Position numbers and translations under genes: made by a program. A DNA stretch of 64,000 bases, taken from NCBI RefSeq assembly GCF_016428645.1, contig NZ_JAELXW010000026.1, positions 33,531-97,530 of the forward strand. The letters are read 5' to 3'. This document shows positions 1 to 8,379 of the stretch, in pieces. The stretch comes from Glycomyces salinus (GTDB lineage: Bacteria > Actinomycetota > Actinomycetes > Mycobacteriales > Micromonosporaceae). How positions within the stretch are numbered: position 1 is the first letter of the stretch; each line of letters opens with the position of its first letter. The notes below the pieces were generated by a model, which worked only from the letters and a program-made list of their open reading frames with translations, ran no database searches and was not told the origin of the DNA.

Positions 1-780
1 GGGGCGGCCGCGGGCGTTGTGGCGGGCGAAGGCCGGTTCGCCGAGCCACGGCAGGCCCAGGAACCGCAGGACGCGCTCGAAGGCGTCCTCGGGGCGGGTG
101 AAGAACTCGCCGGAGTCGAGCACCAGGACCCGGTCGCGTCCGACCACGTCCGCCAGCGGCTCCAGGTAGTCGGTGTACTGGCCGCGGGCGACGTAGGCGT
201 GGTGCTGGTGGTCGAAGCTGTAGTGGTGCTCGTCGATGCGCAGTTTCTGCTCGGCGCCGAGCAGCCGCTCGGGCTCGGCCGCGACGGCCTCCGCGAAGTC
301 GGCGACGGTCTCGAAGCCGCGCGCCACTTCGTGCGCGTGGTGGGACCAGGCCCGCTCGACCGGGTCGCGGACCAGCACGATCACCTTGACGCCGGGCAGG
401 TCGCGGGCGAATCGCTGCGCGGCGAGCGGGTGGTAGAGGTAGTACGGGCTGGACTCGAAGCCGATCGGGGCGAGCCCGGTGCCGGCGGCCACGCGGCGAG
501 CGGTGGCCTTGGTCGGGAAGTGCGCCCGGTACCACGACAGCCCCCGGTCATACGAGGTGTCGAAGTAGTGGACACCCTTGTGGCACACCGGCTTGAGCAT
601 CGCCGGGTGCTGGGCGAGGGCGCGGTACAGCGAGGTGGTGCCGCAGCGCTGGCCGCCGCAGATCAGCAGTCCCGGCAGGATGCGGGACGCGGCGGTCAGG
701 CGCCCGAAGGTGCGGGTGGAGCGGCCGACGGCGGCCCTGACCGGGGACGGGACTCGCTCCCGCAGTGTGCGCTGGCTCAA
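1..780 (-). CDS. sulfotransferase family protein (3' end outside window)
   Basis: The frame reads from a TTG at 780, with AAGGAA 7 bases upstream, and is still open at base 1, so the C-terminus is missing. Near residue 36 it has GGQRCGTTSLYRAL, the 5'-phosphosulfate loop of PAPS-dependent sulfotransferases. Near residue 114 it has VIVLVRDPVERAWSHH, the 3'-phosphate motif. The enzyme should move sulfate from PAPS to a hydroxyl, most likely on a sugar given the polysaccharide genes beside it. It is the last visible gene of the minus-strand cluster, 97 bases beyond the phosphotransferase-like gene. The family is clear; the acceptor is inferred. Confidence 0.85.
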   Translation of the reverse strand, partial: MSQRTLRERVPSPVRAAVGRSTRTFGRLTAASRILPGLLICGGQRCGTTSLYRALAQHPAMLKPVCHKGVHYFDTSYDRGLSWYRAHFPTKATARRVAAGTGLAPIGFESSPYYLYHPLAAQRFARDLPGVKVIVLVRDPVERAWSHHAHEVARGFETVADFAEAVAAEPERLLGAEQKLRIDEHHYSFDHQHHAYVARGQYTDYLEPLADVVGRDRVLVLDSGEFFTRPEDAFERVLRFLGLPWLGEPAFARHNARGRP

Positions 781-877
781 CGAGATTCCTTACAGTCGGC
801 GGATCGGGTTCGGGAGGGTGCTCGTACTGCTCCCCGGCGGGAGCTGTGCTCGTGACTCTCGCTTCCGCGAGCCGTGC

Positions 878-2116
878 TCATAGTTCTCGCTGCCGCGAGA
901 TATGCCGCAGCAGCGTCGGCAGCAGCCACCGGCCGAGCGCTCCGAGCGCGGCCCCGGCCTGCTCGGCCCGGTCGCCCATGTAGCGGGCGGCCAGGTCGAC
1001 CAGGTACAGCAGCACGGTCGGCTCGGCCTCGGACGGGGCCACGTTCATCGGCGCCAGGGACGCCGAGGCGCCCGCGACCAGCAGGAGCACCGAGGTGGTC
1101 GGGTCGACCTGGTGCGTGACGATGTCGTCCTGGAGCTGGTAGTGGACCGCGTCGAACCCGATCGGGACGCCGGTCTCGAACCGTTCGAGGTCCCACAGGT
1201 AGATCGCCTCGGCGGCCTCGCAGGTGTTCCACGGCGTCCAGTCGCCGTGCCAGGACCCGAAGGACAGCTCGGTGGCCGCGTAGCGGTCCAGCAGCGCCGA
1301 CCCCGCCGAGGCGAGCGTCGCCGCGTCGGAATCGGCCCGCCCCGCCAGGCGCGCCAGGCGCTCGCGCAGCCGGGCGGAGTAGTCGGAGTCGCCCAGCGGC
1401 GAGCGCTTCACGCCGGCGACGCCGGCCAGCTCGCGCATCGCCTCCAGGCGGCGGGTCTCGCCCCCGGCGACCGGCTCGGACCAGGCCGGGAGCGCCGAGG
1501 TCACCATCAGGTTGTGCTCCCGCCAGTTCCCGGCGTGCAGCAGCGACGGCACCCGCAGGCATCGCAGCGAGCAGTCCTGGCTGAGGTACCTGGTCGCCTC
1601 GGTCTCGGCCTCGACCAGTTCGCGGGTGAGCTCGTTGACCCCGAGCTTGGCGAAGGCCACCGTCCGGGCCCGGTCGTCGAGGACCTGGAGGACCGGCTTC
1701 CGGTTCGCCCGGGCCGGGCCGATGTGGATGCTCAAGTGGACCTCGTGGCCCAGGACGGCCGCCAGGTGGTCGTCGACGCCCTCGGCCGCGGCGACCTGGA
1801 GCCGGTGGGGCAGCAGCAGGCGGTCCAGGCCGAGCCGCAGGGCCCACACGGCCGCGTCGCGCTTGGCCCGTGCGCCCCGGGAGGCCGGGCGCGAGTAGCG
1901 CGACAGGGCCCCGGCGGCGACCTTCCGGTCGGCCGCGGGGATCAGCACGCGAGGCTTGCGACGGTTGGGCACCACGATGTACGAGCGCGGGTCGCCGCCC
2001 TCCGGCGCCCGGCGGGTCGCGGCCGCGTCGGCGCGCGGGTAGAGCTGGTCGACCACCTCGGCCAGATAGTTCGCGCGCCGCCGCAGGTCGTCCGCGGTTT
2101 GCAGGGCTCGGCTCAT
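878..2116 (-). CDS. phosphotransferase (APH/choline-kinase-like fold) in polysaccharide cluster
   Basis: A 412-residue protein starting at an ATG whose bases overlap the stop of the gene before it (ATGA), which fixes the start. The C-terminal half contains SWHGDWTPWN, the HxDxxxxN-type catalytic loop of the aminoglycoside phosphotransferase/protein-kinase-like fold. About 18 residues later comes LWDLERFETG, matching the metal-binding Asp segment. The first ~200 residues are not recognisable to me. It may phosphorylate a sugar or lipid intermediate of the polysaccharide made by the neighbouring genes. Drug resistance is unlikely from the context. The substrate is unknown. Confidence 0.65.
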   Translation of the reverse strand: MSRALQTADDLRRRANYLAEVVDQLYPRADAAATRRAPEGGDPRSYIVVPNRRKPRVLIPAADRKVAAGALSRYSRPASRGARAKRDAAVWALRLGLDRLLLPHRLQVAAAEGVDDHLAAVLGHEVHLSIHIGPARANRKPVLQVLDDRARTVAFAKLGVNELTRELVEAETEATRYLSQDCSLRCLRVPSLLHAGNWREHNLMVTSALPAWSEPVAGGETRRLEAMRELAGVAGVKRSPLGDSDYSARLRERLARLAGRADSDAATLASAGSALLDRYAATELSFGSWHGDWTPWNTCEAAEAIYLWDLERFETGVPIGFDAVHYQLQDDIVTHQVDPTTSVLLLVAGASASLAPMNVAPSEAEPTVLLYLVDLAARYMGDRAEQAGAALGALGRWLLPTLLRHISRQREL

Positions 2117-3468
2117 TGCTTCTCCACAGGTTCGTTGGTCGACAGCAGGACGTAGCTGAGGAGCGTGAGCAGCAGCGGGGTGACCAGGGCGTTGTAGTAG
2201 AACATCGACAGCAGGGACATCCCGAGCACCGCCGAACCGGCGATGCCGATCGGCGAGTGGTCGGATCGGAAGCGCCACAGGGCCGCCAGCATGAAGCCGA
2301 TATAGGTGACGATCCCGGCCAGGCCGTGGGAGAACAGGACCTGCCACAGCTGCCCGTTGCCGCCGAGGGTGCGTCCTCCGCAGCGCGGGCATTCGGGCGA
2401 GGGGCCTATGGCGATCGAATCGCCCGAACCGAGGGTCTTGCGGGTCGACCCGAAGCCGAGGACCGGCGAGTGCTCGACCGTCAGCTCGGTGGCCCGTACC
2501 GATGAGAACGCGCGGCCGTCGTCGGAGTGCCCGTTCGACATGCGCGCCTGCACGATCGAGCCCAGCGGCGTCAGCGCTATCAGCAGCAGCGCGGCGCAGC
2601 CGGCCCCGGCCAGGGCCATCATCCCGGCCGGACGGCCCGAGATGAGCAGCCTGATCGCGGCGAACACCGCGATCGCGGCCAGGCCCAGCCACAGGCCGCG
2701 GTTCATCGAATAGACCGCCGGAACCATCGAGACGGCCAGCAGCACGGTCGCCGCCACGCGCCAGCGGGTTGCCACGGGCATGCAGAAGGCGGCCACGACC
2801 AGCCACACCACGGTGATGGCGAAGTTGTTGCCCCAGGTGTTGGTGTAGCCCCACGGGGCCGAGGGCCGGGGCGTCTCGTAGCCGAGGAAGTCCATCGTCT
2901 GCGCCGCCGACGGATGCACCAGGGACTGCACGAACCCGTCGCTCGCGACCGACTCGGGCAGCAGCGCCTCGACCGGCGAGGTGTACTCGAAGGCCCCGGC
3001 GAAGGTGCCCAGCAGGCCCCCGGCGACGGTGACGACGAACAGCCAGGCCAGCAGCCGCAGCAGCCGCCGCCTCGGGTACACGCCCTCGGCGACGAGGTTG
3101 AAGGCCCACAGCGCGATCAGGGTGCAGCAGCAGTAGAAGCCGAGCCGGAAGGTCGCGCCGGGCAGGTTGGAGACCCACGACCCGGGGACGGTCCCGGGCG
3201 GGTCGACCCCGAGGTTGGCCAGGCTGAGGGCTACCGCGATCAGGAACAGCAGCCACCAGCCGAAGGCCGGCGGCACCGCGACGGCCCTGCGGCGCAGCAG
3301 CCTGACGGCCGCGAGCGCGGCCACCAGCGGGATGACCAGAACCCCCATGCCGAGCGCCCACCACAGCGGATAGGCGGCCAGCAGCCAGGTCAGGGCCGCG
3401 CCCTCCCTGGAGGCGGCACGGCCGTCGCGGGGGGACCGGGCGGTCCCGACCGCGCTCGCGAGCGTCAT
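2113..3468 (-). CDS. O-antigen ligase / polysaccharide polymerase-like membrane protein
   Basis: A 451-residue protein made almost wholly of hydrophobic segments, about ten to twelve membrane spans. It has a large extracytoplasmic loop containing SSVRATELTVEHSPVLGFGS and then CPRCGGRTLGGNGQLWQVLF. That layout (an Arg-rich 'R...E' loop, then 'PLxG.G') is typical of Wzy/WaaL O-antigen-ligase proteins, which join or polymerise lipid-linked sugar units outside the membrane. Start ATG at 3468 overlaps the upstream stop by ATGA, and its own stop overlaps the next ATG in the same way, so the three genes are translationally coupled. Confident on family, not on the polymer. Confidence 0.8.
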   Translation of the reverse strand: MTLASAVGTARSPRDGRAASREGAALTWLLAAYPLWWALGMGVLVIPLVAALAAVRLLRRRAVAVPPAFGWWLLFLIAVALSLANLGVDPPGTVPGSWVSNLPGATFRLGFYCCCTLIALWAFNLVAEGVYPRRRLLRLLAWLFVVTVAGGLLGTFAGAFEYTSPVEALLPESVASDGFVQSLVHPSAAQTMDFLGYETPRPSAPWGYTNTWGNNFAITVVWLVVAAFCMPVATRWRVAATVLLAVSMVPAVYSMNRGLWLGLAAIAVFAAIRLLISGRPAGMMALAGAGCAALLLIALTPLGSIVQARMSNGHSDDGRAFSSVRATELTVEHSPVLGFGSTRKTLGSGDSIAIGPSPECPRCGGRTLGGNGQLWQVLFSHGLAGIVTYIGFMLAALWRFRSDHSPIGIAGSAVLGMSLLSMFYYNALVTPLLLTLLSYVLLSTNEPVEKQ

Positions 3469-4997
3469 CGGGTCTCGGCCGCCCGCTTGGGCTCCTGGAT
3501 CGCCTCCAGGGAGTCGGTGGGCGTCTCGTCGGCCGGGATCGACGGCATCGGCGGGCGGGCGCTCTCGTGCCGCGCGCTCGGCATCGGCACGTTGTTCATC
3601 GGGCCCAGCGCGTTCGGCAGCAGCACCGCGCCCAGCAGCGCGGCGTCGACCTGGCGGATCGCCTCGGCCGCCGCCGCGGTCTCGGCGACCGTGTCGCGAC
3701 CGGACTGGACGGCCAGGATGACCGCGTCGGCGTGCCCGGCCAGGAGCTGGGCGTCGGCCGAGCACGACAGCGGCGGGGCGTCGACTACGACGAACCGGCA
3801 GGACTCGGCGAGCTTGGTGAAGGTGTCGAGAGTGGCCTCACTGGTGGGACCGGCCGCGCGGGCGGCGGCCCCCGGGCCGACCACCGACAGGCTCGGCTGC
3901 CGCGGCGCCGCCTGCGTCGCCTCGGCCAGGTCGACCCGGCCGGACCACACGTCGGACAGGCCCGGGACGGGCTCGGTGCCGAGCAGCTCGGGCAGGCCCA
4001 CAGTGGTCGACGGGTTGGCCTCCACGGCGGTGATCCGGTCCCCTGCGCGGGCCATGGCGGTGGCCAGGTTGGCGGCGACGACGCCGGCGGCCGGGCCGGG
4101 CGCGACCCCGGCGACGACTACCACCCGCTGCCCGCCGGTCAACTGCGAGGAGACCACGTTGCGCATCTGGGCGAAGACCCGCCCGCCCGGGCTGTAGGCG
4201 CCGAAGACCTCGCGCCGCTGGAACCTGACCGCCTTCGGCACCGAGCCGAGCACATCGAGCTCGCAGCGTTCGACCAGGTCGCCCGGGTAGTGGATGCGGC
4301 GGGCCAGCCGGTGGCGCGCCCAAGCCAGGGCCAGGCCCAGCGGCAGCCCCGCCCCGACCGCGGCGGCGAGATTGAACAGCGGGTTCGGGGAGACCGGCGA
4401 CTCCGGAGCGGTCGGCTCGTTGATGACGCGGCCGGGGACGACCGACTCCCGTTGGGCCTCCAGCTCCTCGATCCGGGCCTCGGCCTCCCGGGCGGCCTCG
4501 CCACCGTCGTCCAGGCTCGGCTCCAGAGCCGAGATCGCGCTCTCGATCGAGGAGGTGGCGGCGTCCCGCCGGTGGGCCAGGTACGCCTCGGAGAAGGCGA
4601 CCGTCCCCTCCCTGGCGGCCTCGGGGCCGTCGGCGCGGAAGCTGATCTCCAGCACCGAGGTGTTGGGCGGGACCGAGACCGACACCTGCTCCTCCAGTTC
4701 GGCGACCGAGGCGGACCCCAGCGTCTCGGCGGCGACCTCGGCGACCTCTGTGGACTTCACCAGCTGCGCCTCGGTGTCCAGGTTGACCTGCCCGGAGGTG
4801 CGGGCCCCGACCACGGACGTGTCGGCGGCCGTCGGCAGGATCAGGACGGAGGCCGTGGACTGGTAGACCTGCTCGGTGACGGCGGTGTAGCCGAGGCCGG
4901 CCGCCGCGGCGGCGAGCACGGTGCCGACGATGAGCCACCAGGAACGGCGGGCGATGGTGCCGTAGTCGGCGAGCGTGCGGGCGGCAGGGGTCCTCAA
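3465..4997 (-). CDS. Wzz-type chain-length / tyrosine-kinase-like protein with degenerate P-loop
   Basis: A Wzz-like N-terminus has one membrane span near residues 18-40 (WWLIVGTVLAAAAAG), an extracytoplasmic part rich in Glu and Ala, and a second span near 210-230. A cytoplasmic domain resembling bacterial tyrosine autokinases follows. The P-loop position reads AGVAPGPAAGVVAANLATA: the GKS/T is gone and the next Asp segment is VEANPS, while VVVDAPPLS (Walker B) is kept. ATP hydrolysis is therefore doubtful and no Tyr-rich tail is present. Start TTG at 4997 has AAAGG 9 bases upstream; an in-frame ATG at 5045 would add 16 residues. Likely sets chain length or export of the polysaccharide. Confidence 0.75.
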   Translation of the reverse strand: MRTPAARTLADYGTIARRSWWLIVGTVLAAAAAGLGYTAVTEQVYQSTASVLILPTAADTSVVGARTSGQVNLDTEAQLVKSTEVAEVAAETLGSASVAELEEQVSVSVPPNTSVLEISFRADGPEAAREGTVAFSEAYLAHRRDAATSSIESAISALEPSLDDGGEAAREAEARIEELEAQRESVVPGRVINEPTAPESPVSPNPLFNLAAAVGAGLPLGLALAWARHRLARRIHYPGDLVERCELDVLGSVPKAVRFQRREVFGAYSPGGRVFAQMRNVVSSQLTGGQRVVVVAGVAPGPAAGVVAANLATAMARAGDRITAVEANPSTTVGLPELLGTEPVPGLSDVWSGRVDLAEATQAAPRQPSLSVVGPGAAARAAGPTSEATLDTFTKLAESCRFVVVDAPPLSCSADAQLLAGHADAVILAVQSGRDTVAETAAAAEAIRQVDAALLGAVLLPNALGPMNNVPMPSARHESARPPMPSIPADETPTDSLEAIQEPKRAAETR

Positions 4998-5110
4998 GGT
5001 GAATGCCTTTCTCGTCCACGGGCTTTCGCTGGAATAACGAGGCACCGCACGATCCGGTGACGGCCCCTACCCGTCCTTCGCTGAAACGAGGGTTGATTTC
5101 GAGCCAACCA

Positions 5111-5141
5111 GACATTAAAAAGCAATATGTTGGACAATGTC
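5111..5141. repeat. inverted repeat in the Wzz/GH26 divergent promoter region
   Basis: Arms GACATT (5111-5116) and AATGTC (5136-5141) are perfect complements separated by 19 AT-rich bases, 55 bases before the GH26 start and 114 before the TTG of the Wzz-like gene. The 4998-5195 gap is markedly AT-richer than the genes and must hold both promoters. The repeat could be a regulator site or chance. Confidence 0.3.
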
Positions 5142-5195
5142 GTGATTCGCGGTATCTGATCGCGACGGACGCGAACGCCCGTGAGGTGGGACCAG

Positions 5196-6884
5196 ATGAG
5201 CAACTCGAACGCGCGGCGAGGACTGCCGCTGAGGGCCGGCCGGGGACTGATCACCCTTCTGGCGATCGTGCCGCTGGTCATGTCCGGCTTCGTCATCGGC
5301 TACGGCGTCGGCACCGAACACGAGCGCCGCGCCGGCACCGCCACAGAAGCCTGGGAGCAGAACGCCCGCCACGAGCACGCCCCCACCGTCGCCTCCTTCA
5401 CCGCCACCGACATGAACGGACCGGCCCCCGAACAGTCCGCCGTGCTCCCCGTCGGCACCTCCGAAGACCTCGGCATCACCGTCACCCACCTCCAATTCGT
5501 CGTCGACGAATCCACCGTCCCGCCCGACCACACCGCCAGGCTGCGACTGTCGATGCTGCTCCCGCCCCAAGACGACGCGGTCGTGCTCGAAATCGCCTCC
5601 GTGCGCCCGGTCGACTGCCTGTGCGCCCTCAGCGCCGACACCGCACCCCCCTACGGCCGCGTCTGGGACGCGGCCCTCACCGACTCCACCACCACCGAAG
5701 TCACCTTCGACCTCACCGGCGCGATCGACTCGCCGGGCCGCTACGGATTCGCCGTCACCACCCCCAACCGAGACGCCTACCTCGAATTCGAAGGCACCGG
5801 CGGCGGCGACGGCCCGTCCCTGCTCACCGAGTCCACCCCCGACCCGACCCCCAGCCCGACCGGCGACCCGTCCCCGACCCCCGGCCAAGACCCCGACCCG
5901 CGGCCGGCAGCGCCCGAAGCGGGACAGGCCGAGACCACCTACGGCACCTGCCGCACCGACGAGAAACTCATCCCCACCTGCGGAACCCTCACCGGAGCCG
6001 CCGCCGGAGCCCACACCAGCCGCCCCAAAGAGGACGCCTTCCTCGAATTCGAGCAGACCGTCGGCCGCACCCAGCACATCTACCACGCCTACGAACGCGC
6101 CGACGGACGCCTGTTCCCCACCCGAAAGCAGATCGACCTGGCCACCGACCCCGACAATCCGCGCACCCTGTTCATCAACTGGAAGCCGCGCATGGCCACC
6201 TGGGCCGAGATCGCCGCCGGAGACCCCGACGTCGACCGCTACCTGACCCGCCTGGCCGACCACATCGACCAGAACTTCGACCAGCCGTTCTTCTTCACCG
6301 TCCACCACGAACCCGAGAACGACGTCATCAACCGGCCCGGCTCGGGCATGCAACCCGGCGACTACCGCGAGATGTACCGCTACGTGGTGAACTTCCTGCG
6401 CTCGGCCGGAGCCGACAACCTCGTCACCGTCATGAACTACATGGGCTACCTCAAATGGACCGAGGTCCCCTGGCACGACCAGCTCTACCCCGGCGACGAC
6501 GTCGTCGACTGGATCGGCGTCTCCGGCTACGGCCAATCCCTCAACGACGACGGGCACTCCGACTTCACCGAGATCGTCGACCAGACCAAGGACGACGGCA
6601 CCTGGCCCGGCTACTACCACTGGGTCGGCCAGCAGCACCCCACCAAACCGCTCATGCTCGCCGAATGGGGCGTGTTCAAAACCGACGGCCACCCCGACCA
6701 CCAGGAGACGGTCTTCCGCTCCGCCGCCGAGCAGTTCGCCTATTACCCGCGACTGAAGGCCGTCGTCTACTTCTCCTCACCCGACGCCGAAGGCAGAGAC
6801 TCCGAAGTCGACACCGACCCCGACGCGCTCGAGGCCTACCGCGACCTCATGGCCTCGGAACTGTTCGACGTGAAACTCGAATAA
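5196..6884 (+). CDS. membrane-anchored GH26-like glycoside hydrolase
   Basis: A 562-residue protein; the ATG at 5196 has GGTGGGA 5 bases upstream. One membrane segment (LITLLAIVPLVMSGFVIGYG) lies at about residues 16-37, then an extracytoplasmic beta-rich part, a Pro/Thr/Asp linker (about 205-235), then the catalytic domain. The catalytic domain shows FFTVHHEPEND with candidate acid/base Glu372 and LMLAEWGVFK with candidate nucleophile Glu490, the usual GH26 pair (mannanases and related endo-hydrolases). Divergent to the polysaccharide cluster, it may trim or release that polymer, or act on external mannan. Its last 108 bases overlap the opposite-strand glycosylase gene. Confidence 0.78.
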   Translation: MSNSNARRGLPLRAGRGLITLLAIVPLVMSGFVIGYGVGTEHERRAGTATEAWEQNARHEHAPTVASFTATDMNGPAPEQSAVLPVGTSEDLGITVTHLQFVVDESTVPPDHTARLRLSMLLPPQDDAVVLEIASVRPVDCLCALSADTAPPYGRVWDAALTDSTTTEVTFDLTGAIDSPGRYGFAVTTPNRDAYLEFEGTGGGDGPSLLTESTPDPTPSPTGDPSPTPGQDPDPRPAAPEAGQAETTYGTCRTDEKLIPTCGTLTGAAAGAHTSRPKEDAFLEFEQTVGRTQHIYHAYERADGRLFPTRKQIDLATDPDNPRTLFINWKPRMATWAEIAAGDPDVDRYLTRLADHIDQNFDQPFFFTVHHEPENDVINRPGSGMQPGDYREMYRYVVNFLRSAGADNLVTVMNYMGYLKWTEVPWHDQLYPGDDVVDWIGVSGYGQSLNDDGHSDFTEIVDQTKDDGTWPGYYHWVGQQHPTKPLMLAEWGVFKTDGHPDHQETVFRSAAEQFAYYPRLKAVVYFSSPDAEGRDSEVDTDPDALEAYRDLMASELFDVKLE

Positions 6885-7457
6885 CGAGGACGCCTTCGGA
6901 TGCCGCCGGTACGGCGAGACGAACCGGTCCCCGGCGATCCAGAACCGCCACGGCACCTCCGCGGCCCGCATGATGCCCGTCCGAGGCCCGCAAGCAACCT
7001 CCACCGGCCCCGACCCGTCCGAGACCGCGCCCACCATGTCGACGCCGTCATCGGACCGGTCCCAGCCCATGGCCTGCGCCAGCCGCGCCGGACCGCGCGC
7101 CAGATCCCGGAACGCCACCCGCTCCCCGCGCCGCTCCCGCGCGACCTCGACCCCGCCGACGACCTCCCCGGCCCGCAGCAGCACCGCCGCCCCGAACCCG
7201 ACCGGCCCGCACGTCAGATTGCCGCAGAAATGCATCCCATAGGTGAAGTAGACGTACAGATGCCCGGCCCGACCGAACATGACCGCCGTCCGCGCCGTCG
7301 GCCCCCGGAACGAATGCGAAGCCGGATCGTCCTGCCGGTACGCCTCCACCTCGGTCAGCCGCACCGTCACACCACCGGACACCACCAGACGGCCGAGCAG
7401 CTCGGGAGCCACCTCGACCGGGTCGCGCTCGAAGAACCCCCGCGGCGTCACGAGCAC
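6777..7457 (-). CDS. 3-methyladenine DNA glycosylase (MPG family)
   Basis: Base-excision repair enzyme removing alkylated purines. The 226-residue protein begins RGFFERDPVEVAPELLG and carries VRLTEVEAYRQDDPASHSF, the MPG block with the catalytic Glu. It also has HLYVYFTYGMHFCGNLT and a C-terminal DRFVSPYR. Members usually end soon after this last motif; here the frame continues about 40 residues and overlaps the GH26 gene tail-to-tail. Start GTG at 7457 overlaps the DUF3515 stop; GTG at 7451 would give a GTGA overlap and is equally possible. Co-transcribed with the DUF3515 gene. Confidence 0.85.
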   Translation of the reverse strand: MLVTPRGFFERDPVEVAPELLGRLVVSGGVTVRLTEVEAYRQDDPASHSFRGPTARTAVMFGRAGHLYVYFTYGMHFCGNLTCGPVGFGAAVLLRAGEVVGGVEVARERRGERVAFRDLARGPARLAQAMGWDRSDDGVDMVGAVSDGSGPVEVACGPRTGIMRAAEVPWRFWIAGDRFVSPYRRHPKASSLFEFHVEQFRGHEVAVGLERVGVGVDFGVSAFGVG

Positions 7458-7993
7458 CCGGTCGGGGCGTCCTCGGCGGCCGGAACCTTGTCGGCCACCA
7501 CCGGCGAGAGCCCATTGAGCACATCGAGCGCCTGGTAGTCACCGGGCACGTCCACCCCCACGGGCACCTCCCGGTCCAGGGTCACCCAGCGCTCGCCGTC
7601 GCCGTCCTCGTCGGAGTACCAGCACACGCCGTTGAGGCCGAACACCGCCTCGGTGTCCTCGACCTCCACCGGCTCGGCCCCGCACGTGGCCACCACCGCC
7701 GGGTCGCCGAAGGCCACCACGAACTCCGCGGCGTGGTCCCCGCCCTCGACCGGGCGGGCCGGGAGCCCGGCGACCTCCTCGGGCACCGACGAGGTCAGCG
7801 CCAGACACACCACGGCCTCCTCGTCGCCCAACGTCGGAACCTCGACCTCCACCGGCGACAGGTCCCAGTCGGCCTCGAAGCGGTCCCCGTCGGCGGCCGA
7901 GGAGATGAAGTTGAAGACCAGCACGCCGACGACCGCCGCCACCGGCACCGCCACGGCCGTGGCGACCACGGCCGGAAGCCTCGACTTGGCCAC
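7448..7993 (-). CDS. DUF3515 membrane-anchored protein
   Basis: A 181-residue protein with one N-terminal membrane helix (residues about 8-33) and an external domain with four Cys (VVCLAL, VVATCG, NGVCWYS, PTGCS). This matches DUF3515, an actinobacterial family of unknown function usually found beside an Lrp-like gene and thiL, as here. The paired Cys suggest disulfides outside the membrane. It lies 8 bases after the Lrp-type gene and overlaps the MPG start. Confidence 0.8.
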   Translation of the reverse strand: MAKSRLPAVVATAVAVPVAAVVGVLVFNFISSAADGDRFEADWDLSPVEVEVPTLGDEEAVVCLALTSSVPEEVAGLPARPVEGGDHAAEFVVAFGDPAVVATCGAEPVEVEDTEAVFGLNGVCWYSDEDGDGERWVTLDREVPVGVDVPGDYQALDVLNGLSPVVADKVPAAEDAPTGCS

Positions 7994-8001
7994 GGCGCTC
8001 C

Positions 8002-8235
8002 TCAGAGTTCCAGGATCGAACAGGTCAACGTGCGGGTGATGCCCTGCACTCGCTGGACTCTACTCACCACGAAGGCCCCCAACTGGTCCACGGTGGCTGC
8101 CTCGGTGAGAACGACCACGTCGTAGGGTCCGGTGACCATGTCGACCCGCACCACGCCGTCGATCTTGGCGACCGCACTGGACACGTCCTGGGCCATCCCG
8201 ACCTCGGTCTGAACCAGAATGTACGCCTGCACCAT
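8002..8235 (-). CDS. stand-alone Lrp/AsnC ligand-binding (RAM) domain protein
   Basis: Seventy-seven residues matching only the C-terminal effector/oligomerisation domain of Lrp/AsnC regulators (MVQAYILVQTE ... TGPYDVVVLTEA ... ITRTLTC). There is no helix-turn-helix, so it cannot bind DNA alone. It is probably a small-molecule-binding oligomer, and the same short form sits beside thiL in other actinobacteria. First gene of a minus-strand run with DUF3515 and MPG; divergent from thiL across a 144-base gap. Confidence 0.88.
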   Translation of the reverse strand: MVQAYILVQTEVGMAQDVSSAVAKIDGVVRVDMVTGPYDVVVLTEAATVDQLGAFVVSRVQRVQGITRTLTCSILEL

Positions 8236-8379
8236 GACAGGCCTCCCTCTCCCGCGGGCACTCGTGGGGTGGGCGATCGAAACGCGACACCGGCGGGGCT
8301 GACCGGTATCCCGACCGCACTTGAGCGAAGATTACGCAGTCACTACACGAGCGTCAACTTTCCGGGACTGGAATCCAAC

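Noticed and set aside
19..855. Plus-strand open frame over the sulfotransferase
   Set aside because: The opposite strand encodes PAPS-binding motifs in order; this frame has only low-complexity sequence.
2527..5060. Long plus-strand open frames (for example 2527-4197 and 3567-5060)
   Set aside because: They are mirror frames of the polysaccharide genes: Arg/Gly/Pro-rich translations without motifs, while the minus-strand frames give clear families.
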